The translations under genes were made by a program, and so were the position numbers. The notes beneath the pieces were generated by a model. The model was not told the origin of the DNA. It ran no database searches and saw nothing but the letters and a program-made list of their open reading frames with translations. From Alphaproteobacteria bacterium (GTDB taxonomy: Bacteria; Pseudomonadota; Alphaproteobacteria; JAEULC01), in the NCBI GenBank assembly GCA_020851015.1, contig JADZDN010000338.1:1-14687 (forward strand): a DNA stretch of 14,687 bases, in the 5' to 3' direction. Every line of letters starts with the position of its first letter. Positions within the stretch are counted from its first letter, which is position 1. Below are positions 1 through 6,420 of this stretch, piece by piece.

Positions 1-33
1 AAGGCCGCAAAAAAGAAGGCGAAGCGGAAGTAG
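1..33 (+). CDS. C-terminal tail of a lysine-rich protein (partial)
   Basis: Reading from base 1 gives ten codons, KAAKKKAKRK, then a TAG stop at 31-33. Lys/Ala-rich basic tails of this kind end many nucleic-acid-binding proteins of GC-rich proteobacteria, such as topoisomerase I, HU-like and H1-like proteins. Too little is present to choose among them. The run of AAG/AAA codons ended by a stop, with a possible weak terminator right after it, is the only support that this is a real gene end. Confidence 0.45.
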   Translation, partial: KAAKKKAKRK

Positions 34-49
34 CTTCTCCGTCGTTTTT
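21..49 (+). terminator. possible weak intrinsic terminator after the partial gene
   Basis: GAAGC (21-25) can pair with GCTTC (33-37) around a seven-base loop. An alternative pairs CGGA (25-28) with TCCG (38-41). A TTTTT run follows at 45-49. The stem is short and overlaps the last codons and stop of the upstream gene, so this is tentative. Confidence 0.3.
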
Positions 50-306
50 GCGACATGAGTTTGTCGGCCGACTCGCGCGCCTCTCCTCCAAGCTTGGCGA
101 CGGTCGGCCGACGCTCTTCCAGGGGGATCTCCTCCCCCTAGGCTTCCGATCCCTCTCCGACATCCGCTGATCGCCGCCCGGGAAATCCGGGCCGGTGTAT
201 TGCCGCCTCGTACCGGCAACCGGCGCGAATTTGCGTCTGCCGGCCGTTTCCGTTAACACTCCCGGCCGCCCTGTCGATCCCCGAAGAGGCCGCACGGACG
301 TCGAGA
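34..306. other. non-coding stretch with inverted repeats upstream of the carboxypeptidase gene
   Basis: No convincing gene is seen in these 273 bases. They hold two copies of a 10-base palindrome (listed separately), a perfect 7-bp hairpin (AGGGGGA 121-127 with TCCCCCT 133-139, loop TCTCC) and a perfect 6-bp hairpin (GCCCGG 176-181 with CCGGGC 187-192, loop GAAAT). TTGCGT (231-236) followed by a TTAACA-like stretch near 253-259 could be a poor promoter for the gene at 307, but the match is weak. The hairpins have no T-run, so they do not look like ordinary terminators. Confidence 0.5.
63..112. repeat. twin 10-bp palindromes GTCGGCCGAC
   Basis: GTCGGCCGAC, which is its own reverse complement, occurs at 63-72 and again at 103-112. 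The copies start exactly 40 bases apart, close to four helical turns. The bases flanking each copy differ, so this is not one long duplicated segment. Two identical palindromes in phase is the usual geometry of an operator pair for a dimeric regulator. That role is inferred. A bare structural repeat is the alternative. Confidence 0.5.
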
Positions 307-1554
307 ATGGCTGGGATTCACCTGATCCCGCGGGCACCCCTCGCGGTCGTTGCGCTTGCGGCCGCCATGTCGCTGGCTTGCGGCCCGGCGCGGGCGGGCC
401 AGGCGGTGATCGTCGTCGACGGCGACAGCGGGTCGGTCATCAATGCCCGCGAGGCGACGCAGCTCTGGTACCCCGCATCGCTGACCAAGATGATGACGAT
501 CTACCTGGCGTTCGAGGCGATCGAGCGCGGCGCTGCCCGGTTCACCGACATGCTGACCGCGTCCCCGCATGCCGCCGCCCAGCCCGAGACGCGGCTCGGG
601 CTTTCGACCGGTTCGCGCCTATCGCTGAAAGACGCCGTCCTGGCGCTGATCACCCGCTCGGCCAACGACGCATCGGTCGCGATCGCCGAGCAGCTCGCGG
701 GCTCCGAAGCCGCCTTCGCCGAGCGCATGACCGCCAAGGCGCGCGAACTGGGCATGGATCGCACGGTGTTCCGCAACGCCTCGGGCCTGCCCGATCCGGG
801 CCAGCGCACCACGGCGCGCGACATCGTGCTGCTGGCGATGGCGCTGAGATCGAAGTTTCCGCAGCACTACGGCCTGTTCTCCAGCCGGCAGATGAGTTTC
901 CGCGGGCGCACCCTGCCGACGATCAACGGCATCGTGGTCAGCTATCCCGGGGCGGACGGGATCAAGACCGGCTTCACTTGCGGATCGGGCTACAACCTCG
1001 TCGCGTCGGCCACGCGGAACGGCAAGCGCCTGTTCGCCGTGCTGCTCGGCAGCCTGTCGCGCGCCGGGCGTTCCAGCGAGATGACCAAACTGCTCGACGA
1101 CGGCTTCGCGCGGCTTGGCCGCGCCACGCGCGCCGACCTGGCCGTGTCCACCGTCGACGACTACATCGACGTGATCGACAGCGCACCGCCGCCGCAGCAG
1201 CTCAACGGCAAGGACTGCTCGGTCATCCAGGCCGCGGCGCCGGTGGAGCAGACGCCGGCCCAGCTGCCGACCGGCTGGGGCCTGGCGCTCGGCTCCTTCG
1301 GCGGCCGGCCGGAAGCGAAGGCCGCGCTGGACCGCGCGCGCACCAAGCTGAAGGCGCTCGGCTCGCTCGGACGGCCGGCGATCGTCGCGCAGGACCGCGC
1401 CGGCAAGCGGACCTACACCGCCGTGCTCGCCGGCATGGCCCAGCCGCTGGCGGCCAATGCCTGCAAGCTTCTGCGTGCCGGCAACGAGTATTGCCTGGTG
1501 ATAACGCCGGCCGTGCTCGGCAATGCGGGCGCGATCCTTTGGCGGCCACGGTGA
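307..1554 (+). CDS. D-alanyl-D-alanine carboxypeptidase (S11 family) with C-terminal SPOR-like domain
   Basis: This is a periplasmic serine DD-peptidase that trims the terminal D-Ala of peptidoglycan stem peptides. The 415-residue product starts with a signal peptide (hydrophobic core about 11-25, likely cleavage after A28-R29-A30). All three penicillin-binding motifs are present: S58-L-T-K61 (nucleophile S58), S118-A-N120 and K220-T-G222. Residues about 321-405 (GWGLALGSF, then an alternating helix/strand pattern) resemble a SPOR peptidoglycan-binding domain. It replaces the PBP5-type C-terminal beta domain and amphipathic anchor, so the enzyme may be held by glycan binding rather than by the membrane. 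The ATG at 307 is chosen because it places the signal peptide correctly. Its ribosome site is poor (GAAGAGG at 283-289 is too far away). The family call is secure, and the SPOR call is moderately so. Confidence 0.93.
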   Translation: MAGIHLIPRAPLAVVALAAAMSLACGPARAGQAVIVVDGDSGSVINAREATQLWYPASLTKMMTIYLAFEAIERGAARFTDMLTASPHAAAQPETRLGLSTGSRLSLKDAVLALITRSANDASVAIAEQLAGSEAAFAERMTAKARELGMDRTVFRNASGLPDPGQRTTARDIVLLAMALRSKFPQHYGLFSSRQMSFRGRTLPTINGIVVSYPGADGIKTGFTCGSGYNLVASATRNGKRLFAVLLGSLSRAGRSSEMTKLLDDGFARLGRATRADLAVSTVDDYIDVIDSAPPPQQLNGKDCSVIQAAAPVEQTPAQLPTGWGLALGSFGGRPEAKAALDRARTKLKALGSLGRPAIVAQDRAGKRTYTAVLAGMAQPLAANACKLLRAGNEYCLVITPAVLGNAGAILWRPR

Positions 1555-1578
1555 CTCCGCCTGGGCCTGTGCTAGAAT
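1551..1578 (+). promoter_or_regulatory. candidate promoter for the [2Fe-2S]/FAD pair
   Basis: GTGACT (1551-1556) resembles a -35 box and TAGAAT (1573-1578) a -10 box, with a 16-base spacer. The -35 overlaps the stop codon of the carboxypeptidase gene. Transcription would start about 25-30 bases before the ATG at 1613, giving a short leader without an obvious Shine-Dalgarno. TAGAATATT is the most AT-rich spot in this short gap. Confidence 0.4.
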
Positions 1579-1612
1579 ATTCGCGTCCTTCAACCAGACC
1601 GTCCCGCCGCCC

Positions 1613-1903
1613 ATGCCCCCTTCGCAATTCACCCGTCTGGCCGAGCGCCAGCGCCGGCGCCTCAACCTCACCATCGACGGCGCGGCCGCCACGGCGCTCG
1701 AGGGCGACACGCTGTTGACCGCGATCCTGACCAACGCGCGGCGCGTGCGCGCCAACGAGTTCGACCGCAAGCCGCGCGCCGGGTTCTGCCTGATGGGCGC
1801 CTGCCAGGATTGCTGGGTCGAGCTGGGCAACGGCGATCGCACGCGCGCCTGCACCACCTTCGCCGCCGACGGCATGGACGTGCGCACGGGCGGCCGGTCG
1901 TGA
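1613..1903 (+). CDS. (2Fe-2S)-binding protein, HcnA / opine-oxidase small-subunit type
   Basis: This 96-residue electron-transfer subunit has a plant-type ferredoxin fold. Cysteines C59, C64, C67 and C80 give the pattern C-x4-C-x2-C-x12-C (motif GFCLMGACQDC), typical of the small [2Fe-2S] subunits of HcnABC-like, opine/octopine-oxidase-like and related amino-acid dehydrogenases. The start at 1613 is chosen because homology-like sequence begins there. An in-frame ATG at 1523 would overlap the carboxypeptidase gene by 32 bases and add non-conserved residues. Its TGA stop overlaps the GTG start of the next gene, so the two are translationally coupled and their products should form one complex. 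No catalytic FAD oxidase subunit (HcnC/DadA-like) lies beside it. Confidence 0.85.
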   Translation: MPPSQFTRLAERQRRRLNLTIDGAAATALEGDTLLTAILTNARRVRANEFDRKPRAGFCLMGACQDCWVELGNGDRTRACTTFAADGMDVRTGGRS

Positions 1904-3273
1904 GCGACGGCGCGGTCATCATCGTCGGCGCCGGCCCGGCCGGCACGCGCGCGGCCGAGACGCTGGTGCGCGCGGGGCTGCGGCCGGTCGTGATCGACGA
2001 GGCGCCGACCAGCGGCGGGCAAATCTATCGCCGCCAGCCGAAGGGGTTTACGCGACCGCCCGAGGCTCTCTATGGCTTCGAATCCGGCAAGGCCAGAAAG
2101 GTGCACGCGGCGTTCGACGCGCTGTCCGGCAAGGTCGACTACCGCCCGGACACGCTGGTGTGGGAGATCCGGCAGGGCAAGGTCCACACGATCGCCGGCG
2201 GCAGCAATGCGCGGGCGGAACTTCCCTATGGCGCGCTGATCCTGGCGACCGGCGCGATGGACCGTGTCAGTCCCTTCCCCGGCTGGACCCTGCCCGGCGT
2301 CTACACGCTGGGCGGTTCGCAGATCGCGCTGAAGTATCAGGGCTGCGGCATCGGCAGCCGGGTCGTGTTCGCCGGCTCGTCGCCGCTGCTCTATCTCGTG
2401 GCCTACCAGTACGCCAAGGCCGGCGCCACGGTGGCGGCGGTGATCGATACCGCACCTTTCGCGGCCAAGCTGCGGGCGTTGCCCGACCTCGTCAAAGGCG
2501 GCGCCACCTTCACCAAGGGCCTCTACTACACCGCCTGGCTGCGCCTGCACGGCGTCCCGGTCCACGCCGGCGCGACGCTGCTGCGGGCGGAGGGCGGCGA
2601 TGGCATCGCGCGGGTAGCGTGGCGTGGCGCCGACGGCGCCGAACGCAGCACCGACTGCGACGCGCTGGGCTTCGGCTTCGGGCTGAAGTCGGAGACCCAG
2701 CTTGCCGATTTGGTAGGGGTGCCCTTCGTGTTCGACGAAGGGCAACGCCAGTTCGTGCCCCAGGCCGATGCCGCCGGGCGCACGCCGGTCAAGGGCGTCT
2801 ATGTCTGCGGCGACGGCGCCGGCATTCGCGGTGCCGACGCGGCGGAACTGGCCGGCGAGCGCGCGGCGCTGGCCCTGCTGGCCGATCGCGGACAGCCGCA
2901 CGACCAGGCGCGCGCGGCGTCGATCGACGCGAGCCTCGCACGCCTCGCGCGGTTCCGTCGCGGGCTGGAGCGCGCCTTTCCCTTCCCCGAGGCGATGGCG
3001 CGCGCCATTGCCGACGATACGGTCGTGTGCCGCTGCGAGGCGGTCACCGCCGGCGAGGCGCGCAAGTGGATGCGCGAGCTGGGCGCGTGCGAGTTGAACC
3101 GCGTGAAGGCGTTCAGCCGCGTCGGCATGGGGCGCTGCCAGGGCCGGGTCTGCGGCACGCCGGTGGCCGAGATCGTGGCCCAGGAATGCGGCCTGTCGCT
3201 GGAAGAGGCCGGGCGGTTGCGCGGCCAGCCGCCGATCAAGCCGATCCCGCTCGATCCCGGGCCGGAAGAGTAG
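1900..3273 (+). CDS. FAD/NAD(P)-binding oxidoreductase with BFD-like [2Fe-2S] domain (HcnB / OoxA type)
   Basis: The 457-residue protein starts at GTG 1900, giving a GTGA overlap with the upstream stop. The dinucleotide-binding motif VGAGPAG (G10-x-G12-x2-G15) sits at the extreme N terminus, which supports this start over an in-frame ATG at 1810. The acidic residue pair ending strand two is D33-E34, followed by GGQIYRR. ATGAMDR (116-122) and FPGW match the pyridine-nucleotide-disulfide oxidoreductase pattern. The second nucleotide site reads GSSPLLYL (159-166), a relaxed GxGPxG. The C terminus carries C377-x-C379 and C413-x4-C418, the BFD-type [2Fe-2S] site seen in HcnB, opine oxidase subunit A and proline/hydroxyproline dehydrogenase alpha subunits. 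It probably passes electrons from an amine or amino-acid oxidising partner to the respiratory chain. The substrate cannot be deduced, because the partner is absent here. Confidence 0.87.
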   Translation: MSDGAVIIVGAGPAGTRAAETLVRAGLRPVVIDEAPTSGGQIYRRQPKGFTRPPEALYGFESGKARKVHAAFDALSGKVDYRPDTLVWEIRQGKVHTIAGGSNARAELPYGALILATGAMDRVSPFPGWTLPGVYTLGGSQIALKYQGCGIGSRVVFAGSSPLLYLVAYQYAKAGATVAAVIDTAPFAAKLRALPDLVKGGATFTKGLYYTAWLRLHGVPVHAGATLLRAEGGDGIARVAWRGADGAERSTDCDALGFGFGLKSETQLADLVGVPFVFDEGQRQFVPQADAAGRTPVKGVYVCGDGAGIRGADAAELAGERAALALLADRGQPHDQARAASIDASLARLARFRRGLERAFPFPEAMARAIADDTVVCRCEAVTAGEARKWMRELGACELNRVKAFSRVGMGRCQGRVCGTPVAEIVAQECGLSLEEAGRLRGQPPIKPIPLDPGPEE

Positions 3274-3276
3274 GCT

Positions 3277-4065
3277 TCAGAACAGCCCGGACGTCGCGCC
3301 GCCATCCACCGCGATCGCCGTGCCCTGGACGTGGCGCGCGGCTTCCGAGCACAGGAACAAGGTCAGCGCCGCGTTGTCCTGGGGCGTGCCCAGGCGGCGC
3401 AGCCCGTCCTTGGCGATCGCCGCGGCACGCACCTTGTCGGGCGTCGTTCCTTCCGCCTGCGCGCGCTGCTGGAAGAGCTGCTCCACGCGCTCGGTCTCGG
3501 TCATGCCAGGCAGGATCGCGTTGACATTGACGCCGTCGCGCCGCCCCAGCGCCGCCAGGCCCTTGGTGAAGTTGTGCATCGCGGCATTGACCGCGCCGCC
3601 GATCAGGAAGCCGGGATCGGGCGTGCGGGCGGCGCCGCCGATGATGTTGACCACGTGCCCCTCGGCCGCCGTTAGCAGCGGCCAGAACAGCCGGCACATC
3701 CTGACGCAGCCGAAGAACTTCAGCGCGAACCCGTCCTGCCAGGCCGCCTCGTCGAGGTCGAGGAAGTTGCCGGCGCGCGTCGCCCCGGCCGAGTTCACCA
3801 GGATGTCGGTACGGCCGAGCTTCGCCTTGACCGTGGCGAAGGCGCGCTCGCAATCCCCGGCCCGGCGCAGGTCGGCCGCCACGGTCAGCGGCGGCTTGCC
3901 GGCTGCCTTGGCGATCGCCGCCGACGCCGATGCCAGATTGGCCTCCGACGAGGCCACCAGCACGCATTGGGCGCCCGCCTTGGCGAACGCCTCGGCGATG
4001 CCCCGGCCAATGCCCCGGCTGCTGCCCGTGATGACCGCGACCTTGCCGCCGAATTCGCCCTGCAT
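3277..4065 (-). CDS. SDR-family protein with degenerate catalytic tetrad
   Basis: This 262-residue Rossmann protein has a good cofactor motif, T13-G-S-S-R-G-I-G20, and N91-S-A-G94, so NAD(P) binding is expected. The active site is not canonical. The Tyr-x3-Lys pair aligns to G156-x3-N160 (FLIGGAVNAAMHNFTK), the catalytic Ser position reads IIGG (141-144), and the Asn position falls in ALKFFG (114-119). I recall a branch of SDRs that reads GNAAL at this site, so this is probably a family trait and not a fresh mutation. Annotation as a plain 3-oxoacyl-ACP reductase would be unsafe. The ATG has a clear Shine-Dalgarno (GGGAGGG six bases before it on the minus strand). It converges with the FAD oxidoreductase (3-base gap) and diverges from the cupin dioxygenase, with which it may share regulation. 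Confidence 0.88.
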   Translation of the reverse strand: MQGEFGGKVAVITGSSRGIGRGIAEAFAKAGAQCVLVASSEANLASASAAIAKAAGKPPLTVAADLRRAGDCERAFATVKAKLGRTDILVNSAGATRAGNFLDLDEAAWQDGFALKFFGCVRMCRLFWPLLTAAEGHVVNIIGGAARTPDPGFLIGGAVNAAMHNFTKGLAALGRRDGVNVNAILPGMTETERVEQLFQQRAQAEGTTPDKVRAAAIAKDGLRRLGTPQDNAALTLFLCSEAARHVQGTAIAVDGGATSGLF

Positions 4066-4096
4066 TGGGTTCCCTCCCCGATTCCCCGGCCCAGCC

Positions 4097-4133
4097 TTGT
4101 GCGGTCCGCCGGCGCCGCGTTACGCTATAAAAT
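4097..4133. promoter_or_regulatory. candidate divergent promoter region between SDR and cupin dioxygenase
   Basis: The 125-base gap (4066-4190) contains the AT-rich stretch CTATAAAAT (4125-4133), striking in this GC-rich context. On the plus strand TATAAA (4126-4131) could be the -10 of the dioxygenase gene. TTGTGC (4097-4102) is a possible -35, but the spacing is long. On the minus strand TAACGCGGCG (4122-4113) lies 47 bases before the SDR start, and the same 10-mer sits 39 bases before the second SDR of this window. The assignment rests on composition and position only. Confidence 0.3.
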
Positions 4134-4190
4134 AGTGGCCACGGCGCGCAGCCAGACCCGGGCCGGCGCCAGGATACAGGAACAGGGCGA

Positions 4191-5261
4191 ATGACCAAGA
4201 CCCTCGCCGCCGCGCGCCCCGCCAGCCACAACATCGCGCCGGCGCGCCGCGACTTCTACCGCGAGATCGCGCCGCAGAACCTGGCGCCGCTGTGGGAGGT
4301 CCTGCACCAGCTCGTGACCGCCGAGCCCCGGAGCATCATCAAGCCGCATTGCTGGAAATACGCCGACATACGGCCGCATCTGATGAAGGCGTGCGGTCTG
4401 ATCACCGCCAAGGAGGCCGAGCGCCGCGTGCTGGTGCTGGAGAATCCAGCGCTGCCCGGCGAATCGAAGATCACGCGCAGCCTGTTCGCGGGCCTGCAGA
4501 TCATCCTGCCGGGCGAGATCGCGCCACCCCACCGGCATACTCAGACCGCGCTGCGCTTCGTGGTCGAGGGCCGGGGCGCCTACACCGGCGTGGACGGCGA
4601 GCGCACCGAGATGCACCCCGGCGACTTCGTGATCACGCCGTCCTGGACCTGGCACGATCACGGCAACAACGGCGACGGGCCGATGGTGTGGCTGGACGTG
4701 CTGGACATCCACATGCTGAAGCTGTTCGAAGCGAGCTTCCGCGAAGGGTCGGGCAGCGACGAAGCGCGGCCGGAGGAGCGGCCGCGGGGCGATTCGATCG
4801 CGCGCTACGGCAGCAACCTGCTGCCAGTCGACGGCAGCTACAGCCGCCCGACCTCGCCCGTGTTCAACTATCCCTACGATCGCACGCGCGAGGCGCTGGA
4901 GCAGATGCGCCGGCGCGAGGAGTGGAACAAGTGGCACGGGCTGAAGCTGAAATACATCAACCCGATGAACGGCGACTACGCGATCCCGACCATCGCCACC
5001 TTCATCCAGCTTCTGCCGAAAGGGTTCAAGACCCAGCCCTACCGCTCGACCGACAGCACGGTCTATGTCTGCGTCGAGGGCAGCGGGACCACCACCGTTG
5101 GCGGCAAGACGCTCGCCTGGGGCCCGCGCGACATCGTCGTGGTGCCGAGCTGGGAGCGTTTCGTCCACCACGCCAGCGAGGATGCGGTCCTGTTCAGCGC
5201 TTCGGACCGCGGCGTGCAGGAGAAACTTGGCTTCTGGAGGGAGGAGAAGGTCGACAGATAG
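4191..5261 (+). CDS. gentisate 1,2-dioxygenase-type bicupin ring-cleaving dioxygenase
   Basis: This 356-residue cytosolic Fe(II) enzyme belongs to the gentisate/salicylate/1-hydroxy-2-naphthoate dioxygenase family, which opens aromatic rings without needing a catechol. The N-terminal cupin holds the metal site: H114-R-H116 in PPHRHTQTALRF, and H155 (or H157) in TWHDHG. The middle segment (SPVFNYPYDRTREALE) and the second cupin (about 282-350, QPYRSTDSTVY to FSASDR) match the family, and the second cupin lacks the HxH ligands, as usual. AGGAA at 4178-4182 is a suitable ribosome site eight bases before the ATG. No maleylpyruvate isomerase or fumarylpyruvate hydrolase follows, so the pathway is not completed locally. 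Gentisate is the likeliest substrate. Salicylate or 1-hydroxy-2-naphthoate remain possible. Confidence 0.87.
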   Translation: MTKTLAAARPASHNIAPARRDFYREIAPQNLAPLWEVLHQLVTAEPRSIIKPHCWKYADIRPHLMKACGLITAKEAERRVLVLENPALPGESKITRSLFAGLQIILPGEIAPPHRHTQTALRFVVEGRGAYTGVDGERTEMHPGDFVITPSWTWHDHGNNGDGPMVWLDVLDIHMLKLFEASFREGSGSDEARPEERPRGDSIARYGSNLLPVDGSYSRPTSPVFNYPYDRTREALEQMRRREEWNKWHGLKLKYINPMNGDYAIPTIATFIQLLPKGFKTQPYRSTDSTVYVCVEGSGTTTVGGKTLAWGPRDIVVVPSWERFVHHASEDAVLFSASDRGVQEKLGFWREEKVDR

Positions 5262-5270
5262 GCGTTGGCG

Positions 5271-5465
5271 TTATCCGAGCAGGCACAGCACGCCGTAGCA
5301 GGTCTTGAACCAGTGCGCCGCCACGAGATAGAGCAGAACGTCCGCCGCCAGGCCAACCGCCAGGATCGGCAGCGCGACCAGGCCGAGGAAATACAGCAGG
5401 GCGTAGCGCGTGAAGCCCCGGCGCGGGATCTCGTGCCCGGCGACGGTGATGCTGCGGGATGCCAT
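5271..5465 (-). CDS. small membrane protein of unknown function
   Basis: This is a 64-residue protein, not assigned to a named family. A short polar N terminus (ITVAGHEIPRRGFTR, about 6-20) is followed by a long hydrophobic span (about 21-50) that could make two closely packed membrane helices. It ends with a small cysteine-containing tail, CYGVLCLLG. The positive charges before the first helix suggest the N terminus stays inside. The ATG at 5465 overlaps head-to-head with the ATG of the divergent transferase in the palindrome CCATGG. An in-frame ATG at 5501 would add 12 residues and run into the transferase gene. Neither start has a Shine-Dalgarno. Its stop is nine bases from the convergent dioxygenase stop. 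That it is a gene rests on the coherent hydrophobic profile filling the gap. Confidence 0.6.
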   Translation of the reverse strand: MASRSITVAGHEIPRRGFTRYALLYFLGLVALPILAVGLAADVLLYLVAAHWFKTCYGVLCLLG

Positions 5466-6417
5466 GGCGCAGGATAAGACGACGCCGGCACCGCCGTCCA
5501 TCGAATGGCGCTGGGACCAGCTGGCGCCGCCGGAATGGGCATGCCTGCTGGCCCAAGCGCCCCTGCCGACGCTGGAGCAGTGCTGGGCCCATGGCGCCGG
5601 AATCGAGCATGTCTCGTCCTACCGCGCGCATCGCGGCGTCGCCTATCGCGGCGACCAGCCGATCGCGATGGTGCAGCTTTTCCGGCGCGCGATCGGGCCG
5701 CTCGCCATCGGCAAGATCCTGCGCGGGCCGGTGCTGCTGGCGCCGCTGCCGCATGACGCGCTCGTGCCGCTGCTGCAGCCGATCGCCGACGAATGGCGCA
5801 TCCGCCGGCTGCGGCCGCTCTTCTGGCTGCCCGAGGCGCCCGTGGGCGACGGCGCGATGCGGCTGCTGGGCAAGCGGCCGATGGTGATCGGCAATGCCAC
5901 CGCGCGCATCGACCTGGCCCCGGACGAGGACGCGCTGCGCGAGCAACTCGACGGAAAATGGCGCAACCAGCTCACCCGGGCCGAGCGCGGCAAGATGCGC
6001 GTGCAGATCGACCATGGCGGCCGGATGCTCGACTGGCTGCTGGGCAAACACGAAGCCTTCCGCCGCAAGGAACGCCACCGCGGGCCGTCGCACCGCGAGA
6101 TCAAGGCGATGGTCGATGCGCTTGATATGAAAGAGGATGCGCTGGTCCTGACCGCGCTCGACCACAACGAGCCGCTGGCAGGGATTCTTGTCCTGATCCA
6201 CGGAAAAGGCGCCACCTATCACGTCGCCTGGGCCGGCGCGGACGGCCGGCGCGTCCATGCGCACAACCTGCTGCTGTGGCGCGGGATGCTGGCGGCGAAG
6301 AAGCGCGGCGCCGCGTTCCTCGACCTCGGCGGGCTGGACGCGACCGCGCCGGGCGTGGCGCGGTTCAAGCTCGGCACGGGCGCGGCCGTCGCGCCGCTGG
6401 CGGCGACCTATCTCTAG
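5464..6417 (+). CDS. FemAB-like / GNAT-fold acyltransferase family protein
   Basis: The 317-residue protein has the features of the FemA/FemB/FemX group, tandem GNAT-like folds that transfer aminoacyl groups from tRNA to lipid II in Gram-positives. Alphaproteobacterial members are mostly uncharacterised. Visible marks are W166-R-N-Q-L-T-R-A-E-R-G (the basic KxRN-like helix), F285-L-D-L-G-G-L-D292 near the C terminus, and F301-K-L-G-T-G306, matching the family's final LDLGG...FKxGFG elements. In-frame starts exist at GTG 5410, ATG 5449 and ATG 5464. I take 5464 because the earlier ones would overlap the divergent small membrane gene. GGGA at about 5455-5458 is a weak ribosome site. A cell-envelope acyl or aminoacyl transfer role is inferred. 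The substrate is unknown. Confidence 0.75.
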   Translation: MAQDKTTPAPPSIEWRWDQLAPPEWACLLAQAPLPTLEQCWAHGAGIEHVSSYRAHRGVAYRGDQPIAMVQLFRRAIGPLAIGKILRGPVLLAPLPHDALVPLLQPIADEWRIRRLRPLFWLPEAPVGDGAMRLLGKRPMVIGNATARIDLAPDEDALREQLDGKWRNQLTRAERGKMRVQIDHGGRMLDWLLGKHEAFRRKERHRGPSHREIKAMVDALDMKEDALVLTALDHNEPLAGILVLIHGKGATYHVAWAGADGRRVHAHNLLLWRGMLAAKKRGAAFLDLGGLDATAPGVARFKLGTGAAVAPLAATYL

Positions 6418-6420
6418 TCC

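Noticed and set aside
195..1718. A 507-codon plus-strand frame starting before the carboxypeptidase gene
   Set aside because: It is an alternate frame of a gene with all S11 motifs, and its translation is Arg/Pro-rich without domains.
1810..1899. N-terminal extension of the FAD oxidoreductase to ATG 1810
   Set aside because: The added residues are Arg/His-rich and lie inside the [2Fe-2S] gene. The FAD-binding strand begins right after GTG 1900.
619..2901. A 760-codon open frame on the minus strand across the carboxypeptidase and oxidoreductase genes
   Set aside because: It is antisense to three well-supported genes, has low-complexity Arg/Gly/Asp-rich composition and shows no family motif. 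Long spurious frames are expected in GC-rich DNA.
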